Positions 1 through 9,302 of a DNA stretch of 64,000 nucleotides are shown here, in pieces (the first letter of the stretch is position 1; each line of letters begins with the position of its first letter). The stretch is from assembly GCA_965224235.1 (NCBI GenBank), contig CBDCYP010000001.1:496001-560000 (forward strand), written 5' to 3'. The notes beneath the pieces were generated by a model that had not been told where the DNA came from, made no database searches, and saw only the letters and a list, made by a program, of their open reading frames with translations. The DNA is from G958295935 sp965224235. GTDB lineage: Bacteria > Chloroflexota > Dehalococcoidia > Lucifugimonadales > Lucifugimonadaceae. The position numbers and the translations under genes are program-made.

Positions 1-1168
1 ATGGGCTTGTCTCCACCGTGCTCGCGAACGCGTCGGTCAGGTTTCCAGGGTCGATGTCGGTCGCTTGTTCCTGGTAGAACATCGGGTTGTTGCATCTTTC
101 GACCAACCAAAGCTCTTGACTCATCCCCTCCGGTGGTTCGCTTTCTTCGCCGCAGATTCTCTCGCGGAATGCCAGTAGGGCAGTCTCGAAAAGCCCTTCG
201 AGACCCCCTCCCTCGATCCACTGAGAGATGTTTCCGGTAACTAGCGGATTGGCCCGCACACCCCTTGTCAGGGTACCCACGGCTCGCAACTCGTCAGCGA
301 TTCTGTCCATGTCGCCGGGCACCGGACCGCCTTGTTCGTCCTGCGAGGGCTCTGCGAGACCGAACAGAGCGGCGGTAAACAGCCCGTCGGTAACCTGGGC
401 GATTTCGGCATCGGATCGCCCGGCTGCCGCAAACGCATCCCGTACCTGTTCCAGTGAGGGCCATATGGTTTCAAACTCTGGTTCCGGTTCAGCCGTGTCA
501 GTGGCGCCGTCTTCTGCAGCGGCCTCGGCAGCGGCAGGGTCGTCGGGGGAAATCGGGATGAACTCGGGATCGTATTCGATGGTCATTTCGATCGGGAATC
601 GGGCCTCTACCTTTTCCTTGAACAGGACTGCTTCTGACTGGCGCTCGATCTCGCCGAATTCATTGCGCAACTCACCCAGCAAGTCATCGAGGTGGACCGT
701 CAATGAACCGTTATCGTTTTGGACAACCTCGGCATCGGGCCTGCCAAGATCTTCCACGAAAAAGTCCTGCAGGGCCTCGGCGCTAACCGGCATGCCAGCG
801 AAGGTTACGGTGATCGAAGCGCCCGATAGGCCCGGAAGCTGGACCATCACCCGGTCCGGCGGGTTGCCGAGAAGCTGGACTATCGGCTCGCTTACGCCAA
901 ACTCGTTGACCCGGCTTTCCACGATCCTGCGCACACCTTCCATGTCGTCGATCGTAACGTCGCGGCCTTCTTCGGGCCTTGCGGCGTAGACGAGGTGCGT
1001 ACCCCCCTGCAGGTCCAGCCCGAGGGACAGTCCGAGGAGCGTGTGTTCGTTGCCGCGGACGAATGTGCCGCCCAGAACGTTTATCTTCAACTCAGGGATA
1101 GACAGCAGGACCGCCGCGAGGGCAACCAGGACAGCGATGACGCTGAGTCTCCTCAGTGATCTGGACAA
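1..1168 (-). CDS. secD: Protein translocase subunit SecD (3' end outside window)
   Basis: Membrane component of the SecDF complex, which uses the proton gradient to assist protein export through SecYEG. Reading the minus strand gives one N-terminal membrane helix just after the start, then the hallmark D1 motif GLDLQGGTHLVY and the P1 motif RIVESRVNEFGVSEPIVQ followed by VMVQLPG, all typical of SecD. An acidic, Ala/Glu/Pro-rich insertion lies in the periplasmic region around 480-560. About 389 codons are present; the C-terminal membrane domain lies beyond position 1. No in-frame ATG exists near the start; TTG at 1168 is chosen because a GGGGA Shine-Dalgarno-like stretch precedes it. Because it has no ATG start and no stop in the window it is easily missed; a long plus-strand ORF over it is a shadow. 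SecF is not visible and would be expected beyond the edge. Confidence 0.88.
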   Translation of the reverse strand, partial: MSRSLRRLSVIAVLVALAAVLLSIPELKINVLGGTFVRGNEHTLLGLSLGLDLQGGTHLVYAARPEEGRDVTIDDMEGVRRIVESRVNEFGVSEPIVQLLGNPPDRVMVQLPGLSGASITVTFAGMPVSAEALQDFFVEDLGRPDAEVVQNDNGSLTVHLDDLLGELRNEFGEIERQSEAVLFKEKVEARFPIEMTIEYDPEFIPISPDDPAAAEAAAEDGATDTAEPEPEFETIWPSLEQVRDAFAAAGRSDAEIAQVTDGLFTAALFGLAEPSQDEQGGPVPGDMDRIADELRAVGTLTRGVRANPLVTGNISQWIEGGGLEGLFETALLAFRERICGEESEPPEGMSQELWLVERCNNPMFYQEQATDIDPGNLTDAFASTVETSP

Positions 1169-1345
1169 TCCGCGTCCCCCGCGCGAAACAGACGGCCACC
1201 AACAGAGTCGGCGGCAGAACCACTAGGTTCGTGCATAGGTCAACAACCGTTCCTCAGCCGCCGCGCTTCACACCGTCTCACAAGGTCGCCCACGCGCTCC
1301 GGGTGGCAGTTCTGTTGCGGCAATAGCCGCAATAGTTCGTAACAG

Positions 1346-1383
1346 AAAAAGCGGTTTCGACGCCCACTGGGTTTCGAAACCGC
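1346..1383 (-). terminator. Rho-independent terminator after def
   Basis: A 10-bp perfect stem (GCGGTTTCGA at 1351-1360 pairing with TCGAAACCGC at 1374-1383) with a 13-nt loop. On the minus strand the stem is followed directly by a T-run (the plus-strand A-run at 1346-1350). It sits between the def stop and the secD start, so it would end the priA-def transcript and separate it from secD. Confidence 0.8.
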
Positions 1384-1454
1384 TGGGCAGTATATCACTG
1401 ATCGCTTGTCCGCTTGGCATGATGATTCGAGGATGGGCTATTGCAATTACGCGG

Positions 1455-2153
1455 TCACGGACGGTCCCATTCGGCAGGAATCCTGTCATGCGGCGGCGGC
1501 GACTCCTGGCGCGGCGCGGCAATCAGGTCGTACGCCAGGTCGTCCAAGGGGGTGTCGACGGTGACGGTCGACAGGGTGGCTTTGGCGGCCAGAACCTCGG
1601 GGTTCGCTGGGTCGCCGTCATCGGAGTCGGAGTGGTCGGCGTGAATCGTCAGGTCAACGTCGTGTGAGTGAGGGGCGGCCGGCTCCTCGCCGGCTTTCCA
1701 CAGTTTTTTGTGGCTTTCGAGATGATCGAGAAACAGGATGCCGTTGAGGTGATCGATTTCGTGCTCGATCGCCTGAGCAAGCAGTTCCTCTGCGGACAGT
1801 CTGAATTTGGCGCCCCACTCGTCGAGCGCCCTGGCCCGAATCGTTACGGACCGGTTGATCAGCCCGAAGTATCCGGGCACGCTCAGGCAACCCTCCTGGA
1901 TCTCCCGCTCGCCTGCCCGTTTGGTGATTAACGGATTTACGAAGACCCTCGGCTCCTCTTCGGGCAACTGGATGGTGACCACGCGTTTGAGCACGCCTAC
2001 CTGGTTTGCCGCCAATCCGACACCGTTGGCGTCCTGCATGGTCTCGATCATGCTCCGGGCCAATTTGCGAATGGCGTCATCCACCCGTTTGACCGGCCGG
2101 GCCTTTTTGCGCAGGATTGGATCGGGCGCTATTCGAATTTCCAGTATCGACAT
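1455..2153 (-). CDS. def: Peptide deformylase
   Basis: Removes the formyl group from the N-terminal methionine of new proteins, using a bound metal. All three family motifs are present: GVGLAANQ (residues 44-51), EGCLSVPG with metal ligand Cys89, and HEIDH with His131, Glu132 and His135. At 232 residues it is longer than usual (about 150-190): about 70 residues after the catalytic core form an Asp/His-rich then Pro-rich tail with no recognised domain. It lies downstream of priA on the same strand with a 79-bp gap, probably one transcript, and is followed by a terminator. A methionyl-tRNA formyltransferase gene, often adjacent, is not seen here. Confidence 0.95.
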   Translation of the reverse strand: MSILEIRIAPDPILRKKARPVKRVDDAIRKLARSMIETMQDANGVGLAANQVGVLKRVVTIQLPEEEPRVFVNPLITKRAGEREIQEGCLSVPGYFGLINRSVTIRARALDEWGAKFRLSAEELLAQAIEHEIDHLNGILFLDHLESHKKLWKAGEEPAAPHSHDVDLTIHADHSDSDDGDPANPEVLAAKATLSTVTVDTPLDDLAYDLIAAPRQESPPPHDRIPAEWDRP

Positions 2154-2232
2154 GCGGATATTCTCGCGCCGGACGAATGTGGCGTCGATGCGATGTTCAG
2201 CGCATAACTGCTAAAAACACTACGCGAGCGCT

Positions 2233-4713
2233 CTACGCAAGGCTGACGGGGTCTACGTCCACGATCCAACCGTCACCCACGGGGGCCGCGTCCAGAAGTC
2301 TTTCAGGCCTCGGGCCTTTTAGTATCACGTGCCACCGGTACGTGTCCCGTACCCGGAGAGGATATGCAGGGGTCGGACCGGTCACAACGGTATCGGTAAG
2401 GCCGCGGTTCGCCCTCTCCCTCATCAACAGCTCTGCTTCTGTAATAGCGGCGGCGTGAGCGAACTCTCGGTCGTGCGAGGAACACGTGAGCCTGATCATG
2501 TTCGTAAACGGTGGATTGGCCAGACTCTGCCGCATGCGGATTTCAGTGTCGTAAAAGGTTTCGTAATCCTGTGCGGCAGCAGCCTTTATGGCGTAGTGGT
2601 CAGGCTGAAACGTCTGGATGACCACGCTGCCGCCCCGCGGTCCCCTGCCCGCTCGTCCGGCGACCTGGGCCAGTATCTGGAACGCCCTTTCGCCTGCCCG
2701 GTAGTCGGGGATTGCCAGGCCCGTGTCGGCTGATATCACTCCAACCAACGTTACTGAAGGAATGTCGAGCCCCTTTGCAACCATCTGGGTGCCGACGAGG
2801 ACGCGAGCCTCTCCATTCTCGAACTCCTCGACGATGCGTGCGTGGTCTCTGGCCGTGCGGGCCGAGTCGGAGTCCCATCTGATCGCCCCGGTCCTGGGAA
2901 AGTATGAATACACGGCGTCCATCAATGCCTGGGTGCCTGGAGAAAGACGCCGCATCTGGCTTCCCCCACACTCGCGACACGCCCGCCTTGCTTGTATCCG
3001 GTAGTTGCAAAAGTGGCAGACCAGCTGGTCCGGTGTTCCCGGTTTGGACGACCGGTGGAACGTCAGTGAGGTGTCGCAACGCCGGCAACTGCGTATGGCG
3101 CCGCAATCCCGGCATTGGACGAACGAAGCCGTGCCTCGACGATTGATGAACAGGATCACCCGTCCGCCAGATATCAGAGACTTCTTCATCTGGTCTATCA
3201 GCGGCCGGCTCAGAATCTCCGCGTGGCCTGCGCGTAGTTCGTCGCGCATGTCGACGAGTCGGACGGCGGCGCGGTTATCGCGTGTGTCCGACGGCTGATC
3301 AGCCTCACCGGATATGATGCGGCGCGGCAGCGATAACAGCCGCACCCGGCCCCGTTCAGCCCGGCGATATGTTGCGGTATCAGGCGTTGCGCTTCCCATG
3401 ACCAACACGGCGCCTGTCAATTGGCAAAGTCTCTCGGCCACCGCCCGGGCGTGGTATCTTGGCGAAGGTTCGTGCTGCTTGTACGTCCATTCGTGCTCCT
3501 CGTCGATCACCACCAACCCCAGGTCGTCGATGGCAGCAAAAACCGCGCCGCGGGAGCCGAGAACGATCGGATAGTCTCCACGCCTAATGCGCCACCACTG
3601 GTCGTAACGTTGACCGGCAGGAAGGCCCGAGTGTTGCAGCGCGATCTTGCCAGGGAATCGCGATGCAAAACGCTCCAGGGTCTGCGGCGTCATGGCTATC
3701 TCCGGAACGAGGACAAGAACCCGTCTACCCGCCCTCATGCACGCGTCGGCGGCTCTCATGTAGATCTCTGTCTTGCCGCTGCCGGTCACTCCGTAGATCA
3801 GGAAAGGTTTGCCGCCGTCGAGATCTTCCGGTGAAGCAGCATCGCCGTTCGTAAGAGCGGCCTCGATCGCCCTAAATGCGACGGACTGATCACTTGTCAA
3901 TTCAGGCGGGAATCGCTGCTGAACGACATAGTCCTCGAGAGGATCGCGTTCGACCTGAACGCGCTCGATTTTCGTCAATCCCAGATCCAGTGTCTTCTTC
4001 ACTGCTTGTTGGCCATATCGGCGGGCCAGCGCCGATCGTGTCTCGGGGCCGTTGCCAGACAGGAGCCACTTCAGTAGTTCGCCTCGAGGTGCGCTGCGAC
4101 CTCCTTCGTACTCAGCAATTTTGTCTTCGGCTTCTTGCGCCGAAACGGCCAGCACGACGACGACGCGGTACTTCGTCCTTACCGTTGGCGACTCCCAGGA
4201 ATACGCGCTCTCAAGGAATCCCCGCCTGACCAACCGATCAACGACCTCTACTCCCCCCCTGCCGAGTTTCCTTCCAACCGACTGCCTTGTGACCCGGCCC
4301 TCGTCTGGCACGTAGCCCATCACCCGCTGTTCACCCGCTCCCAGCGCTGTCAGTGGCCTTGGCGGCGGCCCTGTCTTGGTAATCCAAACACGAAGCCTGT
4401 TGATGCCACCAGGAGGCAGCATGGAGGCAGCTGCGGCGAACAGAGTGGACCTGTAGTGGGCAGCGACCCACCGTGCAAGAGCGAGGCCGTGGGGCAGAAT
4501 GAATGGTCCGCCGTCAGCGACCCGGATTATGTCCCGCGTCTGTTCGACTCTGGGCGGTTTGCCAACTTCAAACACCACGCCCTTGACGGTTCGCGGCCCG
4601 AACGGCGCCTGGACCACATCGCCCGGCACTACAACCAGATGATCCGGAACTGAGTAGGAAAATGTCTCAGGGCGGTCCACAGGGCAGTCGACCGCCACCT
4701 CGGCGTATCGCAT
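2233..4713 (-). CDS. priA: Primosomal replication restart helicase PriA
   Basis: Superfamily 2 DNA helicase that reloads the replisome at stalled forks. The 826-residue protein has an N-terminal 3'-DNA-binding domain (about residues 1-105), a Walker A motif GVTGSGKT near 308-315, a DEEH box (DEEHEWTYKQ), the motif GSATPD, and a paired zinc-binding region with CRDCG, CRRCD, CHFC and CRECGG typical of PriA. The C-terminal helicase lobe contains GTQMVAKGLDIPSVTLVG and QVAGRAGRG. Length and motif order match the family. It precedes def on the same strand. Confidence 0.96.
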   Translation of the reverse strand: MRYAEVAVDCPVDRPETFSYSVPDHLVVVPGDVVQAPFGPRTVKGVVFEVGKPPRVEQTRDIIRVADGGPFILPHGLALARWVAAHYRSTLFAAAASMLPPGGINRLRVWITKTGPPPRPLTALGAGEQRVMGYVPDEGRVTRQSVGRKLGRGGVEVVDRLVRRGFLESAYSWESPTVRTKYRVVVVLAVSAQEAEDKIAEYEGGRSAPRGELLKWLLSGNGPETRSALARRYGQQAVKKTLDLGLTKIERVQVERDPLEDYVVQQRFPPELTSDQSVAFRAIEAALTNGDAASPEDLDGGKPFLIYGVTGSGKTEIYMRAADACMRAGRRVLVLVPEIAMTPQTLERFASRFPGKIALQHSGLPAGQRYDQWWRIRRGDYPIVLGSRGAVFAAIDDLGLVVIDEEHEWTYKQHEPSPRYHARAVAERLCQLTGAVLVMGSATPDTATYRRAERGRVRLLSLPRRIISGEADQPSDTRDNRAAVRLVDMRDELRAGHAEILSRPLIDQMKKSLISGGRVILFINRRGTASFVQCRDCGAIRSCRRCDTSLTFHRSSKPGTPDQLVCHFCNYRIQARRACRECGGSQMRRLSPGTQALMDAVYSYFPRTGAIRWDSDSARTARDHARIVEEFENGEARVLVGTQMVAKGLDIPSVTLVGVISADTGLAIPDYRAGERAFQILAQVAGRAGRGPRGGSVVIQTFQPDHYAIKAAAAQDYETFYDTEIRMRQSLANPPFTNMIRLTCSSHDREFAHAAAITEAELLMRERANRGLTDTVVTGPTPAYPLRVRDTYRWHVILKGPRPERLLDAAPVGDGWIVDVDPVSLA

Positions 4714-4847
4714 CGCGAATCGATCCCGGCGGCGTGAGTGGCAACTTTAAGCAGCCTGCCCCGCGATCTTAGACCTGCCGAACAATAATTGGCGCGGCGT
4801 TTGACAGTCACCAACGAGGGACGCCATCGACGACGCCCGGCGCGATC

Positions 4848-5201
4848 CTAACGGCGTTCCTTGATGCGAGCCTTGCGGCCGGTAAGGCCTCGAAGGTAGT
4901 AGAGCCTCGCCTGGCGTACCTTGCCGCGTCGCGTAACTTTCACTGACTCGATCATTGGGGAGCAGAGAGGGAATATGCGCTCGACTCCCACCCCGTATGA
5001 GACACGCCTAACGGTAAACGTTGTTCCCGGCTGGGGTACGTGGCTCTTGCGGTGGGCGCCGACGATAACGTTCCCCTGGTATGCCTGGACGCGTTCCCTG
5101 TTGCCTTCACGGATTCGCACATTGACGATCACCGTGTCGCCAGGGCGAAACTCATCGATAGAATCCGCCGGTTTTATTTGCAGAATGTCGCGCGCGTCCA
5201 T
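4848..5201 (-). CDS. rplS: 50S ribosomal protein L19
   Basis: Large-subunit ribosomal protein at the 30S-50S interface. The conserved core is clear: RPGDTVIVNVRIREGNRERVQAYQGNVI, then the FTVRRVSYGVGVERIFPLCSP segment and a basic C-terminus ending in LRGLTGRKARIKERR-type sequence. The frame stays open up to a GTG at 5300, but the 33 extra residues do not resemble L19. ATG at 5201 gives 117 residues, the usual size, and has AGGACC upstream. It follows trmD, preserving the common trmD-rplS order, although rpsP and rimM are not upstream here. Confidence 0.96.
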   Translation of the reverse strand: MDARDILQIKPADSIDEFRPGDTVIVNVRIREGNRERVQAYQGNVIVGAHRKSHVPQPGTTFTVRRVSYGVGVERIFPLCSPMIESVKVTRRGKVRQARLYYLRGLTGRKARIKERR

Positions 5202-5347
5202 TGTCAAAGGTCCTGGGAAGTGTAGCGTTCGACGCGAAAAGCGCGCCCGGAATCGGGCGATAGATAAACGTCCCGACAAGTTTACAGCCGTTGCAGCCAC
5301 TTGATCAACAAGGCGCTCACGGGCCGTTCTGCGATTCCCCGATGTAC

Positions 5348-6070
5348 CTACTGCGACTCAGGCCAACCGTCGAGAAGGTCAGGCCGACGTTGTGTGGTGC
5401 GTTCGAGCGCCTGCAGACGGCGCCACGTTTCGATCCGCGCGTGGTCTCCTGACAGTAGAACGTCGGGAACCGGCGTGTCCTTCCACACCCTCGGTCGTGT
5501 GTATACGGGGCCCTGGAGGATTCCTCCTGCCCTGCTCCCGAATGTATCCCCCTCCGCCGAGCCGGGGTGGCCCAACGCGCCCGGCAACAACCGCACGACT
5601 GCGTCTATAACGACCATGGCGGCGAGTTCACCACCCGTAAGGACGAAATCGCCAATGGATATCTCTTCATCGACCGACTGCTGAATGAAGCGGTCGTCGA
5701 CCCCTTCGTAATGACCGCAAACGATGAGGATCGATTCCGCCTGGCCAAACCTGTTTGCAACAGCTTGATCGAACGGGATTCCCTGCGGCGACATGAGCAA
5801 CACGCGGGCGGGCTGCTCCCCATTCACCTCACCCTCACTCCTCAGGCTGTCAAGTCCCTCCTGAAGAGGCTCCGGTCTCATCACCATGCCCGGTCCCCCG
5901 CCGTACGGTTCGTCATCCACTGTGCGATGGCGGTCATGCGTGAACTCACGGATGTCGTGAATCGTCAGATCGACAATGCCGCTGGCTCTTGCGCGCCCGA
6001 TGATGCTTTTACTGAGCGGCGAATCGAACATCTCAGGGAACAGGGTCAGGACTCTTATGCGCATCGTCAT
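5348..6070 (-). CDS. trmD: tRNA (guanine-37-N1)-methyltransferase
   Basis: SPOUT-class enzyme that methylates G37 next to the anticodon using S-adenosylmethionine. Recognisable blocks are RIRVLTLFPEMFDSPLS at the N-terminus, DDEPYGGGPGMVMRPEP, the knot motif GHYEGVDDR and the strongly conserved SIGDFVLTGGELAAMVVIDAV. The length of 240 residues is normal. Upstream is the mogA-like gene (133-bp gap) and downstream is rplS (146-bp gap), all on the minus strand. Confidence 0.96.
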   Translation of the reverse strand: MTMRIRVLTLFPEMFDSPLSKSIIGRARASGIVDLTIHDIREFTHDRHRTVDDEPYGGGPGMVMRPEPLQEGLDSLRSEGEVNGEQPARVLLMSPQGIPFDQAVANRFGQAESILIVCGHYEGVDDRFIQQSVDEEISIGDFVLTGGELAAMVVIDAVVRLLPGALGHPGSAEGDTFGSRAGGILQGPVYTRPRVWKDTPVPDVLLSGDHARIETWRRLQALERTTQRRPDLLDGWPESQ

Positions 6071-6203
6071 CTGGCCTGTCGGAACTGCGTCTTTTCGGGC
6101 GACTGCGACACTAGTCTAACCGCAGGGCGCTGTCCGACGGAGACCAAGATGATCAACCCGCCGGTCGTTCGAATCAGCAGGTTCAGACGGTCGTTCACGG
6201 CGT

Positions 6204-6695
6204 TCAAGTGGGATGGGGGCCGGCGTGCCGATTCTGAAGTATGTCGACAGCATGGCCCAATACCGGCAGTACCACTTCAAGTGTTTCTCTGACACCCGTT
6301 GGACTGCCGGGTAGATTCACGATAAGCGTCCGGCCTCTGACGCCAGCCCGCGACCTGCTGATCATGGCCATCGGCGTTTTGGCCAGAGTCTGGGAACGCA
6401 TGGCTTCGGGAATGCCAGGAATCTCGAATTCCAACACATTTGCGGTGGCCTCCGGCATCACGTCCCGCGGGCCAAGACCAGTGCCGCCAGTCGTCAGCAC
6501 CACGCCAATGGCGCTGGTATCACACCAAAGCGCGAGTTGTTCGGCCAGTTGTTCCACATCGTCCGGAAGTATCGCCCGGTCTGCCAGCCGGTGACCCGCG
6601 GCACTCATCAGTTCGACTATCGCGTCGCCGCTCGTGTCCATCCGTTGACCTCTTGCGCCGAGGTCGCTGCTTGTCAAAACCGCGTAAGTAGTCAT
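6204..6695 (-). CDS. MogA/MoaB-type molybdopterin biosynthesis protein
   Basis: Adenylyltransferase-fold protein of molybdenum-cofactor synthesis; the family activates molybdopterin as an AMP adduct. The family signature TTGGTGLGPRDVMPEAT lies in the middle of the 163-residue protein, and NLPGSPTGVRE follows. This is the MoCF_biosynth domain alone, as in MoaB or MogA; sequence reading cannot separate the two, so no symbol is given. It begins the minus-strand trmD-rplS group and is divergent from rsmH. A molybdate transporter (modABC) lies about 23 kb away, consistent with molybdoenzymes in this genome. Confidence 0.9.
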   Translation of the reverse strand: MTTYAVLTSSDLGARGQRMDTSGDAIVELMSAAGHRLADRAILPDDVEQLAEQLALWCDTSAIGVVLTTGGTGLGPRDVMPEATANVLEFEIPGIPEAMRSQTLAKTPMAMISRSRAGVRGRTLIVNLPGSPTGVRETLEVVLPVLGHAVDILQNRHAGPHPT

Positions 6696-6974
6696 GGTTC
6701 ATGCGCCACCCGGCCGGATAGTAGCACGTCATGCGGTCTTTCAATATTCGGCCGAAACGCGCTGCCTTTTTTACTTGGCACGCCATGTTAGAGGGCTGTT
6801 ACTACTTAGCTCAGACCGAATATTTCATTTCCTTGTGCGCGGCGCGGTCTGAGTCTGCGTCCCGCTCGAACACCGACATACTGCCACGACTTGCAATTCC
6901 CGATAACCGCCAAAATTGAAGCAGCACGCATCGCATAAATCTACATACGCCGGGGGGACCTGGAGTTGATCCTT

Positions 6975-7901
6975 ATGGACTTGGAACTCCACCATAGTCC
7001 AGTGCTGGTCCCGGAAACGCTTGATGCGTTGAAAGTTCAGCCGGGGGGCCGGTACATAGACGCGACTCTGGGCGAAGGCGGTCATGCCGACGCTGTTATC
7101 AGAGCAGCAAATCCCGGCGGCCAACTGTTGGGACTCGACGCCGACCCGGAAGCCATCTCGGTCGCACGGGCGCGGCTGAGCGGTCATGACCAATCGTTCC
7201 TGGCCGTAAACGAGAACTTCCGAGACCTGCGCGCTATAGCGCTTCAGCAAGATTTTGTGCCCGTTCACGGGGTTCTGTTCGACCTCGGCGTCTCGTCACT
7301 GCAACTCGACGCCGAACCGCGCGGCTTCTCATTTCGCCGACGCGATCCGCTCGACATGCGATTTGGCCTGCGCCAGAAGACGACCGCGGCAGACATCGTC
7401 AATCACTACAGCGAATCCGAGTTGGCTGACCTCATTTACTACCTCGGAGAAGAAAAAGCTGCCAGGCGCATAACAAAGGGCATCTTGGCCCGGCGCCCGA
7501 TTGCGACGTCGAGCGAATTGGCTGAGGTCATTCAGGAGATTAATCCGCGGCGGCGCAGCCGGATCCACCCCGCGACGCGTACCTTTCAGGCGCTGCGTAT
7601 TGCTGTGAACGACGAACTTTCCTCAATCGAGGTAGCCCTGGAACAGGCAGTGTCCCTTCTGGGCCACGGCGGAAGACTCGTCGTGATTTCGTATCACTCG
7701 CTCGAGGATCGGATCGTGAAGAACTTCATGCGAAAGCAGTCCTCCGACTGCGTCTGTTCGCCCGGCGGCCCTGTGTGCACGTGCGATCACCTCGCCACCA
7801 TTCGATTGATCAAGCGTCGAGCGACAAAACCCACCCCAGCCGAGGTGGAAACCAATCCCCGAAGCCGAAGCGCCAGGCTGCGGACCGCGGAGAGGATCTG
7901 A
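6975..7901 (+). CDS. rsmH: 16S rRNA (cytosine-1402-N4)-methyltransferase
   Basis: SAM-dependent methylation of C1402 in 16S rRNA, formerly MraW. Diagnostic segments are HHSPVLVPETLDAL at the N-terminus, DATLGEGGHADAVI (SAM motif), FDLGVSSLQLD, RGFSFRRRDPLDMRF, HPATRTFQALRIAVNDEL and SYHSLEDRIVKNFMR. ATG at 6975 is preferred over the TTG at 6966 because GGAG lies at the right distance before the ATG. It heads a plus-strand group with ftsA and ftsZ, but mraZ, ftsL, ftsI, mraY, ftsW and all mur genes normally found in this cluster are absent. Confidence 0.96.
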   Translation: MDLELHHSPVLVPETLDALKVQPGGRYIDATLGEGGHADAVIRAANPGGQLLGLDADPEAISVARARLSGHDQSFLAVNENFRDLRAIALQQDFVPVHGVLFDLGVSSLQLDAEPRGFSFRRRDPLDMRFGLRQKTTAADIVNHYSESELADLIYYLGEEKAARRITKGILARRPIATSSELAEVIQEINPRRRSRIHPATRTFQALRIAVNDELSSIEVALEQAVSLLGHGGRLVVISYHSLEDRIVKNFMRKQSSDCVCSPGGPVCTCDHLATIRLIKRRATKPTPAEVETNPRSRSARLRTAERI

Positions 7902-7968
7902 AAACGATGGACGCGAGAGGCGTTATATGGCGCAACAACGATGACCGGCGCGCATTGACGGCAGAGAT

Positions 7969-9246
7969 GTGTCAATGATTCAGGACGACTTTAGAGCCGT
8001 AATCGACGTCGGAACCACCAAGGTGACCGCAATGCTTGTGAAACTCAGGCCCGACCGGCAAGCGGAGTTGATCGGCGCAGGCGTTCGACGGTGCTCAGGG
8101 ATGAGCCGGGGAACGGTTGACGATCCTCGCGATCTGACCGAGGGGATAAGGGCCGCAGTTCAAGCGGCCTCCTCCCAGGCCGGCAAGCCGATCTCCCGCG
8201 CATACGTGGGCCTGACCGCAAGCCACATCGACACGGCGAATCAGTCCCACAAAGTGCCACGCGGAGGCGGCGTTAGGACGATCACGGAAGAAGATCTGAA
8301 ATTCGCCCTGCGCGCGGCTAGCAATATCAGTCTTGCTCCCGGGACGAGACTCGTTCACGTTATCCCTCGCGGTTACTCGCTCGACGGCATACACGGTGTT
8401 CGCAATCCTCTGGGCATGCACGCTGCAGAGATGACTATCCATACCCATTGCATCGTCTGCGACGTGAGGCACGTTGACGGGTTGTCCAACGCAGTCCGGG
8501 CGGCGGGTGTCACGCCATCTGACTTCATAGTGGCCCCGGTTGCGATCGGGGACGCCATACTGACCGCCGAGGAGCGCGAAGAGGGGGTGGCCCTGGTGGA
8601 CGTCGGCGGCGGCACGACCGACATTGCCGTCTATGCCGAGGGTTCGATCATCCATATAACGACTTTGCCGGTAGGCGCACATCAGGTCACAAATGATCTG
8701 TCCATCGCCTTTGACATCGATTACGAAGCGGCAGAGCAACTGAAGCTGAATAAAGGTACCGCGACACCCGAATTGGTCGGCGTGGCGGAAGAGTTAACGA
8801 TCAATCCTCAAAACATGGACGAGCCGATGATCGTTACCCAGCGGGAAGTCGGACAGGTCATCAAGGATCGGGTGCAGGAGATATTCAACTTAGTTCAAAT
8901 CAGGTTGGAACAAGATGATTTGGGCGAGGTCTCTCCGAATAGCATCGTGTTCACTGGAGGAGGTTCGAATGTCGCCGGTTTCACGCAACTGGCGAAGTAT
9001 GAGTTTCAGCGACCGGTCAGGATCGGAATGACACGAGGAGTCGTTGGCTTGCCTGATCAATTCAGGGACCCGGCATACGCCGCGGTTGCCGGCATGGCGC
9101 TGTGGGGGATTCAAAACCTCCCTCGCGCATCCCACGTCGGACAGCCGACAAAGCCGGCCGAGAGCCCAATGACAAACAGAAAGTCGCCGTCAAACATATT
9201 CAGCAAAATGGCAACCGCTGTCCGAAGTTGGTTTGGTAAGGCTTAG
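7969..9246 (+). CDS. ftsA: Cell division protein FtsA
   Basis: Actin-like ATPase that tethers FtsZ to the membrane. The phosphate-1 motif (AVIDVGTTKVTAML), the SHU domain region, VDVGGGTTDIAVY (phosphate 2) and IVFTGGGSNVAGF (adenosine motif) are all visible. A Lys/Asn-rich linker leads to a C-terminal amphipathic stretch (FSKMATAVRSWFGKA) that would act as the membrane-targeting sequence. Start is GTG at 7969 or ATG at 7975; the ribosome site is weak. It lies 67 bp after rsmH and just before ftsZ. Confidence 0.93.
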   Translation: MSMIQDDFRAVIDVGTTKVTAMLVKLRPDRQAELIGAGVRRCSGMSRGTVDDPRDLTEGIRAAVQAASSQAGKPISRAYVGLTASHIDTANQSHKVPRGGGVRTITEEDLKFALRAASNISLAPGTRLVHVIPRGYSLDGIHGVRNPLGMHAAEMTIHTHCIVCDVRHVDGLSNAVRAAGVTPSDFIVAPVAIGDAILTAEEREEGVALVDVGGGTTDIAVYAEGSIIHITTLPVGAHQVTNDLSIAFDIDYEAAEQLKLNKGTATPELVGVAEELTINPQNMDEPMIVTQREVGQVIKDRVQEIFNLVQIRLEQDDLGEVSPNSIVFTGGGSNVAGFTQLAKYEFQRPVRIGMTRGVVGLPDQFRDPAYAAVAGMALWGIQNLPRASHVGQPTKPAESPMTNRKSPSNIFSKMATAVRSWFGKA

Positions 9247-9302
9247 GTACGCGAGTTGATTTGGCAAGGCAAAGCTCTAATCGGAAGGCAGGAAATATCG
9301 AT

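Noticed and set aside
228..989. 253-residue plus-strand ORF
   Set aside because: Low-complexity shadow of secD on the opposite strand; it resembles no family, while the minus frame carries clear SecD motifs.
5202..5300. N-terminal extension of L19 from a GTG at 5300
   Set aside because: The 33 extra residues do not match L19; ATG at 5201 has a ribosome site and gives normal length.
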